A stretch of 64,000 nt of DNA from Taxillus chinensis (taxonomy: Eukaryota > Streptophyta > Magnoliopsida > Santalales > Loranthaceae), in NCBI GenBank assembly GCA_023512835.1, contig CM042089.1, positions 24,036,940-24,100,939 of the forward strand, read 5' to 3'. Numbering within the stretch: the first letter of the stretch is position 1; the number at the start of each line of letters is the position of its first letter. Made by a program: the position numbers and the translations under genes. This document shows, in pieces, positions 37,901-49,647 of this stretch. The notes beneath the pieces were generated by a model that saw nothing but the letters and a program-made list of their open reading frames with translations, was not told the origin of the DNA and ran no database searches.

Positions 37901-40900
37901 CTCCAGCCGAAGCCCATCCCCTCCTCTTTCTTTCCTTCACCCTGTGCTAGTCCCCTTTTCCCCCTCACCCCAGCAAAATCCCAACCCTTTATTATCCTTC
38001 AACATGCCCGATCCCTCCACCTTTTCCCCCACTCAGCCCGGCCTACCTGCTTCTTCCCCTCCCTCCGCTAGAACCCCTCACCCGCCGCCCCTTCCTCCTG
38101 CACCTTCTCCTTCCTGCTCTATCCCACAGTCGTCTCTCCTCCTTGAACCATCTCCCCACTGCTCCATCCTGCCTTCGTCCCCGATCTCTGGGACTCCCGC
38201 TGAGGTTCGAAGCTTGCCGTTGCTTCTTTCCCCTTGAGCTTCAGAGCTTGCGCCTCACGCTGCTTCGTCGGCCCCTGCTAGATCTCCTCCTTCATCCGGC
38301 GTTGTCACGGCCGGCCCTTCCTCCTCGGGTGGGGATTTTCTTCCCGGTCTGCGGACTGTTAGTCCTTGGCCGGCTCTGCCAGCCTCCCCTCACCAGGCCT
38401 CTATTTCGTTTGGATCCTTTCCTGAACTCGTGGAGGGCTCTCCTACCTCTTTTTGGGATTAGGGCGAGTGGGACTTCGAGGATGATCACCCTTCTGCTTC
38501 TCATTTTGCGAGTACGCTTGTAGCGCTTCCTGGGGAGAATCTGTTGGGTGACTTGGATGTTCAGCCGTTGTCTATTGTTGGTCCCCTTGTTGCTCTCTGT
38601 GAGGAGCTTTGTTCCCTGTAAGTGTTTCCAATTGGTCGGCCGAGGCAGAGCCAGAGTGGCTCCGTTCTTACAAAGCCAATGGCTCTGTATTAGGGGTGAG
38701 TTATAAGAGTTGTGAACTTGCTACTTCTGATTTGTTACGGGAGATCAAAGCTCGCTTTTCATCCCGGAAGGATACTGGTCTGGGGTCTAAAAGTGTGTGG
38801 GAGCTTCAACGGCTTGCCTCTTCCATTAATTATGATGTCGGGAGTTCTCGGGCTCCTCAGGTTCGGTAGTCAGCTGGTCTGGCTATTCGCAGTCTCGCGT
38901 TCTTCCCGTAGGTGGAGTTTTCGTGAGGGTTTTTTCTTGTTGGGTTCTTGTGGTTTTATTGTATTATTTATATGGGCTCATCTCTTTTCTAGGGTATGAC
39001 TATCTTCTACCCTTTTTTGTCTTATCTTTTCTCTTAATGATATCTTTATTACTTATAAAAAAAAAAGATAAAATTGATGCAGGAAACTCAAGCTTAAACT
39101 TTATAGTATCTTATGACTCAATTCTAGAGAACACTTAATTTAAAAAATTAGACTCTTATTTAATCATGTATAAGAGTGGAGGGAACACTACTAGCTAACA
39201 ATACTTATTTATTACTAGGAGGGTAGGGAAAAGTTGCATAGTCTCTAAGATTATACCAAGGGAATGCGCAGCCACGTAACACATACTTTTAGTATTAGAT
39301 ATTCATCTTTAAAATGTGTATAAAAAAACAATATGTTTTAACACATACCAAGAGGACGAAACTGATACTTAATGCGCTCCTATAATCTAGTGGTGGAGTA
39401 ATGGATAAATATTCAATTACAATAGAAGCACATTAAGTATTAGTCTCATCCTCTTTGTAATAGTAATGAATGAGATAACAAATAATATTCATAAAGATAT
39501 ACCTTAGTATATGTTGTTCGTTAATGATATTATTTTAATTAATTAAATTAACGAAGAAATTAACCAAAAAATTAGAGTTGTAGAGATAAACTATAAAAGA
39601 TCAGAGACTAAACATATCAAAGATTAAATATATGAAATATAAGCTTAGAAAAATAAGAAATAATGAGCAAAGTATAATCATGCTTGATGACCAACAAATA
39701 TCAGTCACAAAATATTTTAAGTATCTAGTGTCAATAATTCAAAAATACAGAGAAATGGATGGTGATTTCAACCATAAGATTAAAGCTGGATTATTAAGTG
39801 AAAAAGTGCAACAAGAGTTTTATGTGACTGTAATATGTCATTGGATCCATCAGCATAGTTTTCAAGACGATCTAGTCATTAGAGGGTCTAGGCTAGATGG
39901 GCATTGCCCAAGAGGTGACTAGGCATTTGTGATATATATAAGACAATTAAAATTTTTGTATTGTAATTTTTAACATTATAATATAGAGATAATGCAAAAA
40001 CAATTCAACTTAATACATAAATTCAGAAATTTAATATATGTTTACAACATTAAAATAGATAAATGTCAAAATTTTGAAATAGAAAACATTAAATTAAAAG
40101 TTAACGAGAAAATCATCATCTTGAGTTTGCTAAAGTGATTGCCTTTGGTTTATAGTATTAAAAATCAATACACCAAAATCTTCTTCAATGTCTTCATCAC
40201 TATTTAGATCAATCCCAACTTTCAAGGATTCTTCTACTCTTGAGTCTAACTACTCTTCATTTCTCACTCTCTTTTGTCTATTATGGCCTTGAAAAGATGT
40301 AAATGCCCCAATTTTTCAATAATGAGGATCAATCCTAATCCCAAACTCTTCAATAATTTGAATTTCTTCTTCGTGATCTTTATCAATATTAAAATCAAAG
40401 GTCTCTTATTTTTATGCATATAATCTCTCATTTCTTTGGAAATTTCTTTTGTCACTTTTAGGCATTTGACAACATCACCAAATACCCACTTAAGTACCCC
40501 TTCAGTCTTCTAATACCTCCATTTGTATTTTTATTGTAGAGTTTACATTGCACCAAATTTTTATTATTTAAATTAGGCCAATACCCATACTTTCACCCAA
40601 GGTCATTAGACTTGGCCCAACGCTTTTGATTTAATTTTGAATCATAAGAAGATACAATAGTGCTATCACTCCTAGAGCTTATTTCCTTCTTCTCTTGTCA
40701 TCAAACAATTGTCCATTTTGTCTTTTTGTCACATATGTTTCGTGTTGCTTTTTCCCTTGTAACAACAATGTTACCATTCTTAGTCATCACCCAACAACTT
40801 GTTTTAGTAAACGTGCTACCCCTCTTGACCTTTGATTTGGAGTAAGTTGTCTATCTTTCCTATTTTGGACTCGCTCAATCCGGACAGCTTACTCTTCCTG

Positions 40901-43900
40901 TCTTCACTCATGTATGACTTGCATTTGCTCTCAATGACTTGTTCAATCATGTCTTCAACCATCAATGCAATCTTTGCTATATGATCTTCTTTATTTTTAG
41001 TTTTATAGACTCTTGTTTAGTGGTTTAGAGTTTATGGCAATGTTTGGCAAGCCTAAATTTTTTTCAAAATATTATTATTTTTAAAAACTGTAGGTCTAAA
41101 TGAATTTCTAATAATAAATAATTTTAAATTCATCAGACCCACTGTTTTAAAAAATAATCTAATTTCCAAAAAAAATACCATCATACTAAACGGGCCTTAT
41201 CTTTTTCTCTCATTTCTACTCCACTTTTTTTGCGATGCATTTTTAGTGGTCTTTGTGCTTCCAATTTGCTTTTCCTCCTTAGGAAAAAAAGGACTTATGT
41301 TTACTTTCAAGGACATGTTCAATCATTCGATCATGTCTTCAACCATCAACGCAATCTTTGTTGTATGATCATAGTTCAAAGTCAACCATAGAAGAGGAGT
41401 GGTGACAGCAGCCCTCCTAGGTTAGACTTTGGCTTTAATACCAAATTGAAAACTAGAAAAAAATAATTCTTATTCTTATTCTTTGATAGATTACAAAACT
41501 CATATATATATATAGACACACACAACAGAGCATACCTAAAAGGCAACTAAATACACATTACAAATATTAACAACTTAGAATATAGAAACTTATTCCAACA
41601 AGTGATCCCTATAAGTGTGGCTAACAAACCTGATTTAATCCAATGTTAGTTCTTATAAGGGAGTTTTGGTAAAAATTTAAAATTCCGTTTGGTCACATGG
41701 GAGTGTGTCCAATGACCATTGTGGGTAGGGGGATTAAGGGTTGCCTCTTCGCGGTTTTAATGAGATTTTTTAGCAAAATAAAATTGAGGTTTTATTATAA
41801 AAAATGAGAGCATTTGGAGGAGTGATTTGTTCCATTTTTGAGATGGATCATTTTGGTTGGAGGAATAAGCCTGTGCAGCAACCATATAGGGGTTGGCATA
41901 TTAAAAGGCGTACAGTTGAGATTCGATGACTTTTACAAGTAGATAGCCTACAAACTAGGAGAGAGGCCTCAATTTCCTTCTAGGATGACACTTGGAGTGT
42001 GGCTCAACCTTTGCAAGAGATTTTCCTAGTGGTTGGTGCATGGACTGCCAGTGGTGAAAAGAGCCCAACTACGGCTTTAAGTAGGGAAGACCTGAAATGT
42101 TCAATTCAGCCCACTCATGGAATTCAGTGAAGATTTTTGTTTATGCTTTGCTTGATATTCAGTGGGTTATCTCAGGCAACGTGGCTACTGAGATTGTGCC
42201 TTGGCTAGGACAAGTCTAGTCTACTGTATACAAGCAAGTAAAAAGGCTAAATGGCTAGTACAAGCTATCCCCTTATGGTTCTTTTAGGTCTTGTGGAGGA
42301 ATTAGATTGATCACCGCTGCGGCGCTGCCTTCATTGAAATAGGGCTAGGCAAGTTTGGATTATGGTCTATACTTTATTTGGTATTGTATGCCTTCACTGT
42401 GGCACAATTGGCAATGAATTTGAGGCTTGGGATGGGGTTTGAGGACCTATCTGGGCAAAAAGTTTTTGGATAGCCATTCTAATGGTTTTTCAAGTGTTGT
42501 GGAAGAAGTGAAACGAGGCTTGGTATGGGGTTTGAGGACCTATCTGGGCGAAGAGTTTTTGGAAAGCCATTCCAATGGCGGTTTTTCAAGTGCTGTGGAA
42601 GAAGTGAAACTGTCCTGTTTTATACAAGACCGAGTACTATTCAAAGGGTGAAAGGTTGCTTCTGGGAACAATTTTTTAGACATAGCCTAGCCATTGGATG
42701 TAATGTTCCTTGCCCGGACAAGATCTTTGATATCCTAGCCCCTTATTTTGTGTAATATGCCCACCACTTGGATGATGGTTTTGATAAATCGCCCATTTCC
42801 ATTAAAAAAAAAAAGATATGGCAAACAAATTCAATACAGAAATAGCTTTTAGCAATTTGAAAGTAATGAGAACTGTAATATAATTTCAGCTAATTTTTAA
42901 AAAATAAATGCCAAAGGGACACGATCTAACTTAAAAGTGTTCAATATTTCCATCAAAATTGAATGTCAAAATAACCAGACATACACATGAATATTATATA
43001 TGTGGATAAAATTAAAAATTAAAAACTTCGAAAAAGAAAAGAGAAAAATCTACCTGATTACGTGCACGGGTAACACTAGCTTCTGAAACTCGATAAGATA
43101 ACTTGGACATCTCATGCATAATTGCCCACGCTAAATCCTGCAAGCCATCAGGCTAGCAAACAAAGAACATGTTACAGCTATATAGAAGAATCAAAAAGGC
43201 ATTAATGGTTAGAAAAAGCACCAATCATTTTTAATGAAAAATATTTGTAATTTACAAAAAAAAGAAACAAAAAATAACACATCAAGCATAAACTTGCTAA
43301 CCCAGAATAAGTTTTTTTATGAATTGCTAACCCAGAATAAGTTAGTTTCAAAACAGTGAGAGAGGGGGTGCAAAAAGAATAATTCAACACAAAAATGAAT
43401 GATGAGTAGTAGAAGAGTGGCTCAGTTGGTGATAGGCCTCATTTTTTTCATTCTATATGGCACTGCAAGCATAGAACCTTTTCAACCAATATTGCCATTC
43501 ATGTGTCACTCTCAAGATTCAAAAATATGAAACACGGTACGATACGGATTTGATGCTGTACGGCGAGACGGACGCCTCAGTACGGTTGAGGCAGGCGCCT
43601 CAACCATAAATGATAATTTTTATTAAAAATATACAAAATATATAAAATAAAATTAGCAAACTTAATTTTAAAATAATAAATCATACTACAATTATCAAAT
43701 GAAGTATATAATTATTTATCAAACTCAAAAATCTAATAGCTTAAACAAATAGTCAATCTAATGTTCTTTCATTAGTTTGTAGTCATTTCTATATTTTCAT
43801 ATTTTTTTGATTATTTACCATTATATAATTATCTAGAAGAATAAATATAATTAAAATTTAAAATAAAACAAATTAAATTAAAATAATTATATACATAATA

Positions 43901-46531
43901 GTACAATGCACATCTAAGTTGCTTTATAATTAAATTATAAAGCAATATATATAATTGCTTTTTAACGTTGGAGTCCAGCAGCTGGACGACGATGACAATG
44001 AACGCTAGATCGGCAGCAGCGATGATGGCGACGACGATCGTCAACGATGACGGACGTCTCTTCGAGGCGACGATGTGATGCTGAGCTACGACAACGATGG
44101 CAATGAGATGCTGAGCTACAACGATGATGAGATGCGACGACAACGATGCTAAGATGTGACGACGAAGACGCGATGAGATAAGGGTTGTTTAGCGACTTAC
44201 CCTTTTCTGTTTTTTAAATTGATTTTAAAACTCGTCGTCGCGAGTGGTCTGCGACGCGGACGCCTCACCACGTCGTACGGGTGAGGCGGCGAAAAGGCCC
44301 GCCTCAAACCGCCTCATCCGTGTGAGGCAGGCGGCGGATGCGGGTTCTGGGGCGGCGCCTCCACGCGGTCTGAGAGCGAGGCGGGCGAGGCGGCGCCTCA
44401 AGGCACCGCCTCAGCCCGTATTTTTGAACAATGGTCACTCTCACTAATGAAAACAAAACAAAAGGCATATACTTCTAAAGAAATTGAACTGAAATATATT
44501 GCAAAATAGAGAGAGAAGTGTCATATACATTTAAGAGGCTAACAAAAACACCTAACAACCATACCTTAGCGACAGCATATACACCAAACAGGCCAGTGTC
44601 TTGATAGTTGGTGTTGAAAGCCATAACACTTTCAGCAATATCATTGCAGCTGCACATCTGTACAAGCTCAGAGCTGTTTACAGATTGCCAATTATTAATG
44701 CACATGCTTAATTAAATATACCAAAAACAACATTCCCAAAGAATAATCTAGAATAAATTTTAAGACTAGAATCACCCTGAGTGTTTGCCGCCTGGTGAAT
44801 GCTTACTCCAAGAACCCAACAAAGACTGCATGACCATCAAAGCAATAGAATCCGGATCTGTCCAGGAAAGCCCCTCAAAAGCAACAGCCAATTGTGCATA
44901 AGGAACATCATCATTTACTATCCTCACCTAAATTAGCATCAAAATGGATTATTCAAAATGTGTCACATAGACAAGAGTTATAATAAGAGCATTGTGTGAA
45001 AGGTCACTACACACCTCAGAACCAGTAAAGGCTGATGGTTCCTTTTCAGCTAGCTCTGAAGTTGTGGTTGGGTCCGTAGACAATTTTCTAAACATTTTAT
45101 TAACATTAGCAACAACATCATCATGCTTGACAGCTCCAGAAGCAACGATTACCTGGAAGAAAGTGACCAGAAATTAAACTGCAGATGGAAGGCTCTCAGG
45201 AGAAATGTGTTTATATAAGCATACAGAAACAGAGAAGGATAAGCATCATCAGTTATTTGAGTACCATCCTGGGAGCTGTGTAGTGGGTTGATATGTAGTT
45301 CTGAATATGCTGTTTGGTGATTGTCTTGATATTTTCAGCAGGACCTAGAATAGTCCGACCCAGTGGAGTATGCTGGAATGCAGTAGCGTGCAGATGATCA
45401 AAAATAACTTCCTCTACTTGGCTCTCAACCTAAAAAATAAAACACACATATGTGAGCGAGATGAGATGAATGAATGAATGTTCTTCAATAATTAAATTGC
45501 TGAAAAAGATACCCCTCCAGCAACACACTCACAATAACCGAACAAAAAAACAACTACAAAATCTAGCAATAATAAAGTGCAAGTCCATGGAAATGCAAAT
45601 TGGGCGTATGATTGCTTCATAACTATCCTAATGACATCAAGTGCTCTTGCTTGCATGATTAATCATCATTATATATAACAACTTCAACAAAGAGTCACTA
45701 GCCATGCGGCCATTCCAGAACCCAGATTATCCAAAAAAGATCAACCTATTAAAATTGCACTACAAAGTAACAAGTAATAAAAATAAATAAATAAATGATA
45801 ACAAAATAGGAAAAATCAAAATACTCCAAAGTACCAAATCTGTTGAGGAAGTACTTTACCTCCTCCATCTCTCGGAGGATCACACCCCGCTCCCGCTGGA
45901 TCTGGGACTCATCAAATTTCGAATTCTGCAGAATATCAGCGAGAATGTCGAGCACCGCCGGCACGTCCTCCGCCAAAACCTTGGCATAGTACGCGGTCTG
46001 CTCCCTGCAAGTGTAAGCATTAAGGTGACCCCCCATGTTTTCCACCTCCTCTTCCAGAACGTGACCCGTCCGGCGGGCGGTGCCCTTGAAGATCATGTGT
46101 TCGAGAAAGTGCGCCGTGCCATTATCATCGTCGGACTCGAACCTTGACCCGGCGTCGATCCAGACCCCGACGGTGGCGGTCCTGGCGGAGAGACTCGACT
46201 CGGTGGCGACTCGGAGGCCGTTAGGGAGGACGGTGACGCGTGTCTCCGGCGCCAATAGCACCGGTGTGTGGTCCGACAGGACCGGGTGAGGGGAGCCAAG
46301 CTGGAGGAACCGAGGGTCGGGGGATTCGAGCTTCTTGAGCTTGGCTTGGACGCCGTCGGCGATGCGGTCGTAGACCGTGACATTGGGGGACAGAGGCGGC
46401 GATGGAGTGTGGGGCGGCGGAGGTGGAGTGGGGTTGACGGCCGGGGATGTGGACGCAGATCGTCCGATGGTGTAACAGGGGGCGGAGGAGGGCGATCGGC
46501 GGGCTAGGGCAAGTACCCGCTTCATCGCCAT
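31985..46531 (-). CDS. MPPBETA: Mitochondrial processing peptidase beta subunit
   Basis: The M16 metallopeptidase subunit cleaves presequences from imported mitochondrial proteins. In plants it is also a core subunit of the bc1 complex. Nine exons (minus strand): 46531-45860, 45429-45265, 45152-45015, 44927-44776, 44673-44565, 43152-43054, 33467-33402, 32899-32792 and 32071-31985. All junctions are GT/AG, phases agree, and the product is 531 residues, the length expected for plant beta-MPP. The zinc site HFLEH is at residues 141-145, and the distal glutamate should lie in the ILREMEE segment near 221. The first 50 residues are Arg/Ser/Pro-rich with no acidic residue, consistent with a presequence. 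Conserved landmarks include [39 protein letters not shown] and a C-terminal [12 protein letters not shown]. The ATG at 46531 is chosen over an in-frame upstream one at 46552 because MAMKRVL starts a normal presequence. Intron 6 (33468-43053) is unusually long. Confidence 0.96.
33880..36230. mobile_element. possible degenerate copia-like remnant in gene 2 intron 6
   Basis: Two stretches resemble each other (about 33905-33970 and 36154-36215, sharing attagtttatttatttaat-like and ttatttatttgttg words). A tgatatcagaacga sequence at about 34240 resembles the tRNA-Met primer-binding site TGGTATCAGA. This fits a decayed LTR element on the plus strand, but LTR ends and target duplications were not found and no pol motif was seen between them. 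Confidence 0.35.
36456..39065 (+). mobile_element. LINE derivative with ORF1 only, in gene 2 intron 6
   Basis: The element is flanked by an exact 15-bp target duplication, AGATAAAATTGATGC (36441-36455 and 39066-39080), and ends in an A-run after a ttattacttat tail. This is the signature of target-primed reverse transcription by an L1-type LINE. The 5' end is GA-rich, as in plant LINE 5' UTRs. It contains a decayed ORF1 with a DUF4283-like region and a long Pro/Ser-rich tail. No endonuclease or reverse transcriptase is present between the end of ORF1 and the A-tail. It lies in the opposite orientation to gene 2. Confidence 0.87.
36554..38868 (+). pseudogene. LINE ORF1 (DUF4283-type) remnant
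   Basis: The start ATGGCCCCGTCTTCC follows the GA-rich leader. The first frame runs to 36943 and shows [14 protein letters not shown] and [14 protein letters not shown], the N-terminal half of a DUF4283-like domain. It continues in other frames with [21 protein letters not shown]-like IASFFGT and [10 protein letters not shown], then an in-frame TGA (37111-37113) where relatives have Arg, then FCVEL (CVELDL type). A long Pro/Ser/Ala-rich stretch follows to 38237, and a frame-shifted C-terminal part ends near 38868 ([15 protein letters not shown]). The protein normally binds RNA in LINE particles. This copy is dead, with at least one stop and two frame changes. Confidence 0.75.
39463..39840 (+). 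pseudogene. LINE reverse-transcriptase relic
   Basis: The translation shows [11 protein letters not shown], which aligns with the CMLFADDIVLV catalytic region of plant LINE reverse transcriptases. It is followed by [38 protein letters not shown] and KIKAGLL, matching the FRYLGSIIQKDGEIDGDVNHRI region of those proteins as remembered. The catalytic ADD has become VND, and several stops lie between the blocks. It is a short dead fragment. Confidence 0.75.
39854..40655 (-). pseudogene. hAT element relic with BED-finger transposase fragment
   Basis: The minus strand from about 40655 reads [17 protein letters not shown], then a TGA where the homologue has Trp, [26 protein letters not shown], a frameshift, and [17 protein letters not shown] near 40440. 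These blocks match the transposase N-terminus at 62090-62360 of this window ([36 protein letters not shown]). The left end (CATAGTTTTCAAGACG, 39854) matches the start of the 61-kb element (CATAGTTTTCAAAGCG). The right end was not located. Both Cys of the BED finger are affected or weak (CKLYN for CKFCD). Confidence 0.75.
41037..41205. mobile_element. foldback MITE of about 165 bp
   Basis: The central part is an inverted repeat: taaaaactgtaggtctaaat, atgaattt and their complements aaattcat, cagacccactgtttta. The outer arms are weaker (tttggcaagcc against acgggcc). There is no coding capacity. Confidence 0.55.
41447..41600 (-). mobile_element. small LTR (154 bp) with primer-binding site
   Basis: On the minus strand it starts TGTTGGAATAAG, contains a TATA-like (TA)n run and ends AGTTTTCA. 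It is followed at once by ATTTGGTATTAAAGCC, a diverged tRNA-Met primer-binding site. This is the 5' end of a copia-type or TRIM-sized element pointing left. Part of its internal region appears twice (cttcaaccatcaa blocks near 40952 and 41338). A second LTR was not found. Confidence 0.65.
42425..42616 (+). repeat. 93-bp tandem duplication
   Basis: The unit gcttgg.atggggtttgagg starts at 42425 and 42518. The two copies are close, with a few base changes, and keep one reading frame ([18 protein letters not shown] twice). It lies in a stretch that ends in an A-run at about 42807, which suggests an old retroposed fragment. The protein is not recognised. Confidence 0.75.
43513..44433. mobile_element. 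non-autonomous hAT element in gene 2 intron 5, 921 bp
   Basis: Ends CAAGATTCAAAAATA and TATTTTTGAACAATG form imperfect inverted repeats flanked by an exact 8-bp duplication GTCACTCT (43505-43512, 44434-44441). Subterminal regions are packed with gaggcg/cgcctc words, densest at the right end (44280-44415). The interior is AT-rich plus a gatgacg-type simple region (43980-44170). There is no transposase. It lies wholly within intron 5. Confidence 0.88.
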
Positions 46532-46552
46532 GGTTAGGTTTTTTTTTTTCAA

Positions 46553-49500
46553 ATTTTATGCGGCGGCGGCTTATTTACTGATGTGCTTACAATTTAAAAT
46601 TATTAATTTTAGTTCGCGGTATTTGCCTATTTGGTTCAGTTTAGCATGAGAGATCAAAAAAACATGGTGGATTCAAACCATATTTTAAAGTTCTATTAAA
46701 TTTTAATTCGATAACAATGGTCATGATATAAGTTTTAGTTTTGATATTTTATTTTATGAATTTTGTTGGTATGGTAATTTAACAATAATTCGTGTATTTT
46801 TTAAAAATCGAAATATAATTTTTTAAACAAATAATATTTTATAAGCTTAATTAATAAAAATTAAGAAAAAAGTAAAAAATAAAAATATTATTTGAATTTA
46901 TTTACAGAATTTAGTTTATAATTGAAACAGTAAACTTATTATTTCTAAAAATATTTTTTAAATATATATTATTATTAAATTAGAGTAAAAATATTGGATT
47001 CATTGTTTTCAAAAAATAATTTAGAATTATAATTGTGTCAGATGAGGTGAATATCTTTTTAATTGAAGAGCTAATATATTTTATAAAGAATGTTTTAAAA
47101 AAAAAATTAGATCTCATAAAAATAAAATAAAATATTATGGGTTCGGCTAATAAAATATAAAAAAGTAAATAAAAATTATTTAGGTATCCTGTCAAATTTA
47201 AATTTAAATAAAAAAATAGAAAATATTATTTGTTTTAAAAACAAAAATGTTTTTAAAATACTTTTTTAAAATCAATTTACAAAATAATAATTTTAAATTA
47301 TTATATATCTCACTATTTTTGAATTCAAAAACTGAATATTTTTATTGATTTGTGTAGGATAGGGATGAATTGTATTAAATTAAAAAATCAATTTGTTTTA
47401 TTTTCTTTTTAGCAACCGCATAAAACATGTGCTGAATGATTAAATTGTTGCAGAAATTATACACAATATTCCTATGGTTGGTTTGTGGCTTTGTGCGTGT
47501 TAGTTTCTTTGGGATGTTTTTATTTGTCATAACTTATTAATTAAAATTAATATATGCTTTAAATTTACGCTTTAAATAATATTAATAATGTTATAGAATT
47601 AGATTAATAATATCATGCTTTATAAATAATATATTATTTAGTTTGACATTTTTATTCAGAATTAATAAGATTTTTCTTGAAAGTCACTTTTAAAATTTAT
47701 ATTCTCTCTTTTGCCTTTATTTTTATTTAAAAAAATTGAACATTTTTCTTTTTCTTTTCATTTCTATTTTCTTTGTTGTGCTCAAGATGTAAGATTAAAA
47801 AAATATATGATATAAATGATGAATAGTGATTTTCAAAAATAAAAAATTGTGTACTATTTTTCATCAGATAGGAAAATGAAAATTATGTTATAACATATTT
47901 TTAAAATTTAGATTTTTATATATCGAAAATGTTCTAACTGCTATAATAAATTATTAATCATTATTAATCTCAAACTAAGGAATGTAATTATTAATAACTT
48001 CATCATCACAATTTTCATGTTTCTCAATTGCATCTTCAATAAAAGACCCATGTCAATTTCAATGAAATTTCAATGATAGTTGTTTGTTTACTGATCAATT
48101 AATTATTATAAGCATTCATATTTTAAAAATCTAAATTTCATTTATCTTATTTTTCCATTTTTTTTTGTTTGTTTTTACTTACAATCTGCATGTTTTGCTC
48201 TCTCCAAGGACCGGCAACAGTGGCCTATGTACTTTATTTGTTTGCAATCGAAGATGTGATAGTGGGCTTGCTGCAAATAGTTGTAGGTGTCGAAAGAATA
48301 TGAAATAATTACAAAAGAACAAGAAAACAAAAATAAACAAACAATTTTAAAATAAAATACATTGATTCCATTACACAAGCAATGCGTTATTCTCATTCAA
48401 ATACAACACATTTTGACATGTCCTGGAATCTTATACTCTTGAAAATAAAGTTGCATAGATTTAACATTTTGTTACCCCGTGTATTATGCTCTTATATTAT
48501 ATTATATAATAATGAGTTATGAACATTTGATATCTAAACCTCTAAGCCTTAAATCTTAGATTGCATTTTTAATATAGTAATTGAGGATTTAAAATTTATG
48601 TCAAATTATGTATTAAATTTTTTCCAACCCACCTAATCAGGAAATCCAAATTTGGAGGTATCAAAGCAAAAAGCTTCGTTTGATATGAGAACTAGGTATA
48701 GGTAACTATTTAGGTTGAAAAATACAGCATGATTCCTAGTATAGGTTTAATGATAGTTAAATTAGATCGTTTCTTATATTACTCGCATAATGTCATTGCA
48801 AATATGTGATTAATTATGTTATGTACTAACCTCAAATTACGCGTTTGTCACTAAAGAACAAAATGGTGGAAATTAAAAATTAAACAAACAATATTAGTAA
48901 CTCATTTAGAAACACCAGAGTGACTAATGAACTTGATGAGAGCACAACACTATTGAACACTTTGTTAATGAACGTCTTGGAAATACCCTACCAACAAATG
49001 AATAACCCATGAACACATCACCTCCATTAGGCATTAATACTAATAACTTGATGGTTTTCTTCATGCAAATGGTTCAAACCATGATGATGAACATAAGCCA
49101 ACCAATGAACGTGAACCAACCACTAAACCAACAAGAGTGAGCCACACATCCCTAACCAAATGAGGTAATGGTGTAGCAATTTATGAAGCAACAACTACCA
49201 TCATTTGCTAAATTAACTTATTCAACCTTTATATAGGAAAATGTTAGCAAGCTAGAGAAGATATTATCAATATTAGAATGCGTTAACCAATAAAGGATGA
49301 GATTTCTCAAAACAAAACCAGTACATTATATAACAATGGTATATTCATACATTTCCAATGAAATATTACTATTAAACATTAACATCCATCAATACATTAC
49401 AATTTCCACCAACCCTTATCTAGAAAACAAATAATCTAAAAGTCATTCCAAAACCATAAATCAAGTTGTTATATTAAATAAAGAATATGCTAATGAATTG

Positions 49501-49647
49501 CTCCTATCTCTTCAAGATTTTAAAGTCAATTCTGGTGAACGTATCACTAATTCGATCATTAAACACTCTATTCGAAGAAGAGACAACTTATGAAGACCAG
49601 ATATATTCTGAGATGCGGCCCCACATCAAAAGAATGAAGGTTTATGT
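46553..49647. other. gene 2 upstream region and AT-rich spacer
   Basis: The promoter of gene 2 should lie just above 46531. No clear TATA box was singled out in the AT-rich sequence. 46600-48150 is very AT-rich with no frame. 48880-49640 has short gag-like translated pieces (MVQTMMMNISQPMN) that may be retroelement debris. Nothing intact is present. Confidence 0.5.

Noticed and set aside
45749..45859. Extension of the gene 2 first exon by the continuous frame to 45749
   Set aside because: The extra residues ([15 protein letters not shown] and on) are absent from the family, and a clean GT donor after REMEE joins in phase to exon 2.
46268..46507. Plus-strand frames opposite gene 2 exon 1
   Set aside because: Antisense shadows of a GC-rich coding exon.
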